Shown: positions 7,521-7,586 of the stretch, piece by piece | Numbering within the stretch: the stretch's first letter is position 1 | Layout of the letters: every line of letters begins with the position of its first letter | Assembly (NCBI GenBank): GCA_946480705.1 | Contig: CAMLLF010000170.1 | Coordinates: 1-7,586 of the forward strand | Origin: an uncultured Lysobacteraceae bacterium | GTDB lineage: Bacteria > Pseudomonadota > Gammaproteobacteria > Xanthomonadales > Rhodanobacteraceae | Direction of reading: 5' to 3' | Length of the DNA stretch: 7,586 nucleotides | Position numbers and translations under genes: made by a program | The notes under the pieces: generated by a model | Databases searched by the model: none | Told to the model about the DNA's origin: nothing | Seen by the model: the letters and a program-made list of their open reading frames with translations, nothing else

Positions 7521-7586
7521 CGATCAGGACTTGCTCAAGGGCGATTTCACGAACCTCATCACCGGCGATTTCAACGGCGACAACAA
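7474..7586 (+). CDS. VCBS/FG-GAP repeat protein fragment (both ends missing)
   Basis: The plus strand here reads as a clear repeat-protein segment: LGNGDGSFAVVTP from about 7480, then KGDFTNLITGDFNGDN to the window end. The NGDG and GDFNGDN motifs are typical of FG-GAP/VCBS propeller or calcium-binding repeats, of the kind found in the N-terminal halves of TcB/SpvB-like and RHS proteins. The frame is open leftward to an ATG at 7441, but sequence left of about 7474 is antisense to the RHS gene and is not convincing in this frame, so there is no genuine start. It may be the displaced N-terminal region of the same or a paralogous RHS protein, now facing the other way. The coding character is strong; the gene's identity is not known. 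Confidence 0.6.
   Translation, partial: MRLGNGDGSFAVVTPNDQDLLKGDFTNLITGDFNGDN

Noticed and set aside
7440..7586. Simple frameshift at the RHS 5' end instead of an inversion
   Set aside because: None of the minus-strand readings above 7524 looks like a VCBS repeat, whereas the plus strand does so clearly.

Overview
The window is high-GC DNA (hand counts: 67% at 3001-3120, 70% at 901-960). It most likely comes from a gammaproteobacterium, perhaps of the Xanthomonadaceae/Rhodanobacteraceae type. That placement is an inference from an HrpB-type helicase next to a giant RHS/VCBS protein and from codon style; no marker gene here fixes it.

Layout: every convincing gene but one is on the minus strand, so the order of transcription is right to left. 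A large RHS-repeat protein (7520 to 2022) combines, in one chain, VCBS/FG-GAP-like repeats, a TcB/SpvB-like middle region, YD repeats, an RHS core ending in DPTG, and a variable 262-residue C-terminal tip. Its stop is followed three bases later by a small acidic protein of unknown family (2018 to 1464), whose ribosome binding site lies inside the last codons of the RHS gene. This is the usual layout of a polymorphic toxin with its cognate immunity protein. Both the tip and the small gene are near 50% GC, well below the RHS core. A 344-base stretch with no convincing gene (1120-1463) follows, then the 5' part of hrpB, an ATP-dependent DEAH-family helicase gene (1119 to 1), which runs off the left edge.

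The right edge is odd. The minus-strand RHS frame stops looking like protein near 7470. From about 7474 onward the plus strand instead encodes a clear VCBS/FG-GAP segment in the opposite direction. Related coding motifs (NADGK on minus, NGDG on plus) face each other there as an imperfect inverted repeat. This is either an inversion or a fold-back chimera of the assembly or library, so the RHS gene has lost its true N-terminus in this window. The last about 11 codons of the hrpB fragment at the left edge also depart from what I expect of the family.

The most interesting unit is the RHS tip plus its downstream partner (1464-2810): a possible toxin-immunity pair that I cannot assign to a named family. 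The tip contains a PQ dipeptide expansion that begins where I would expect a conserved histidine.
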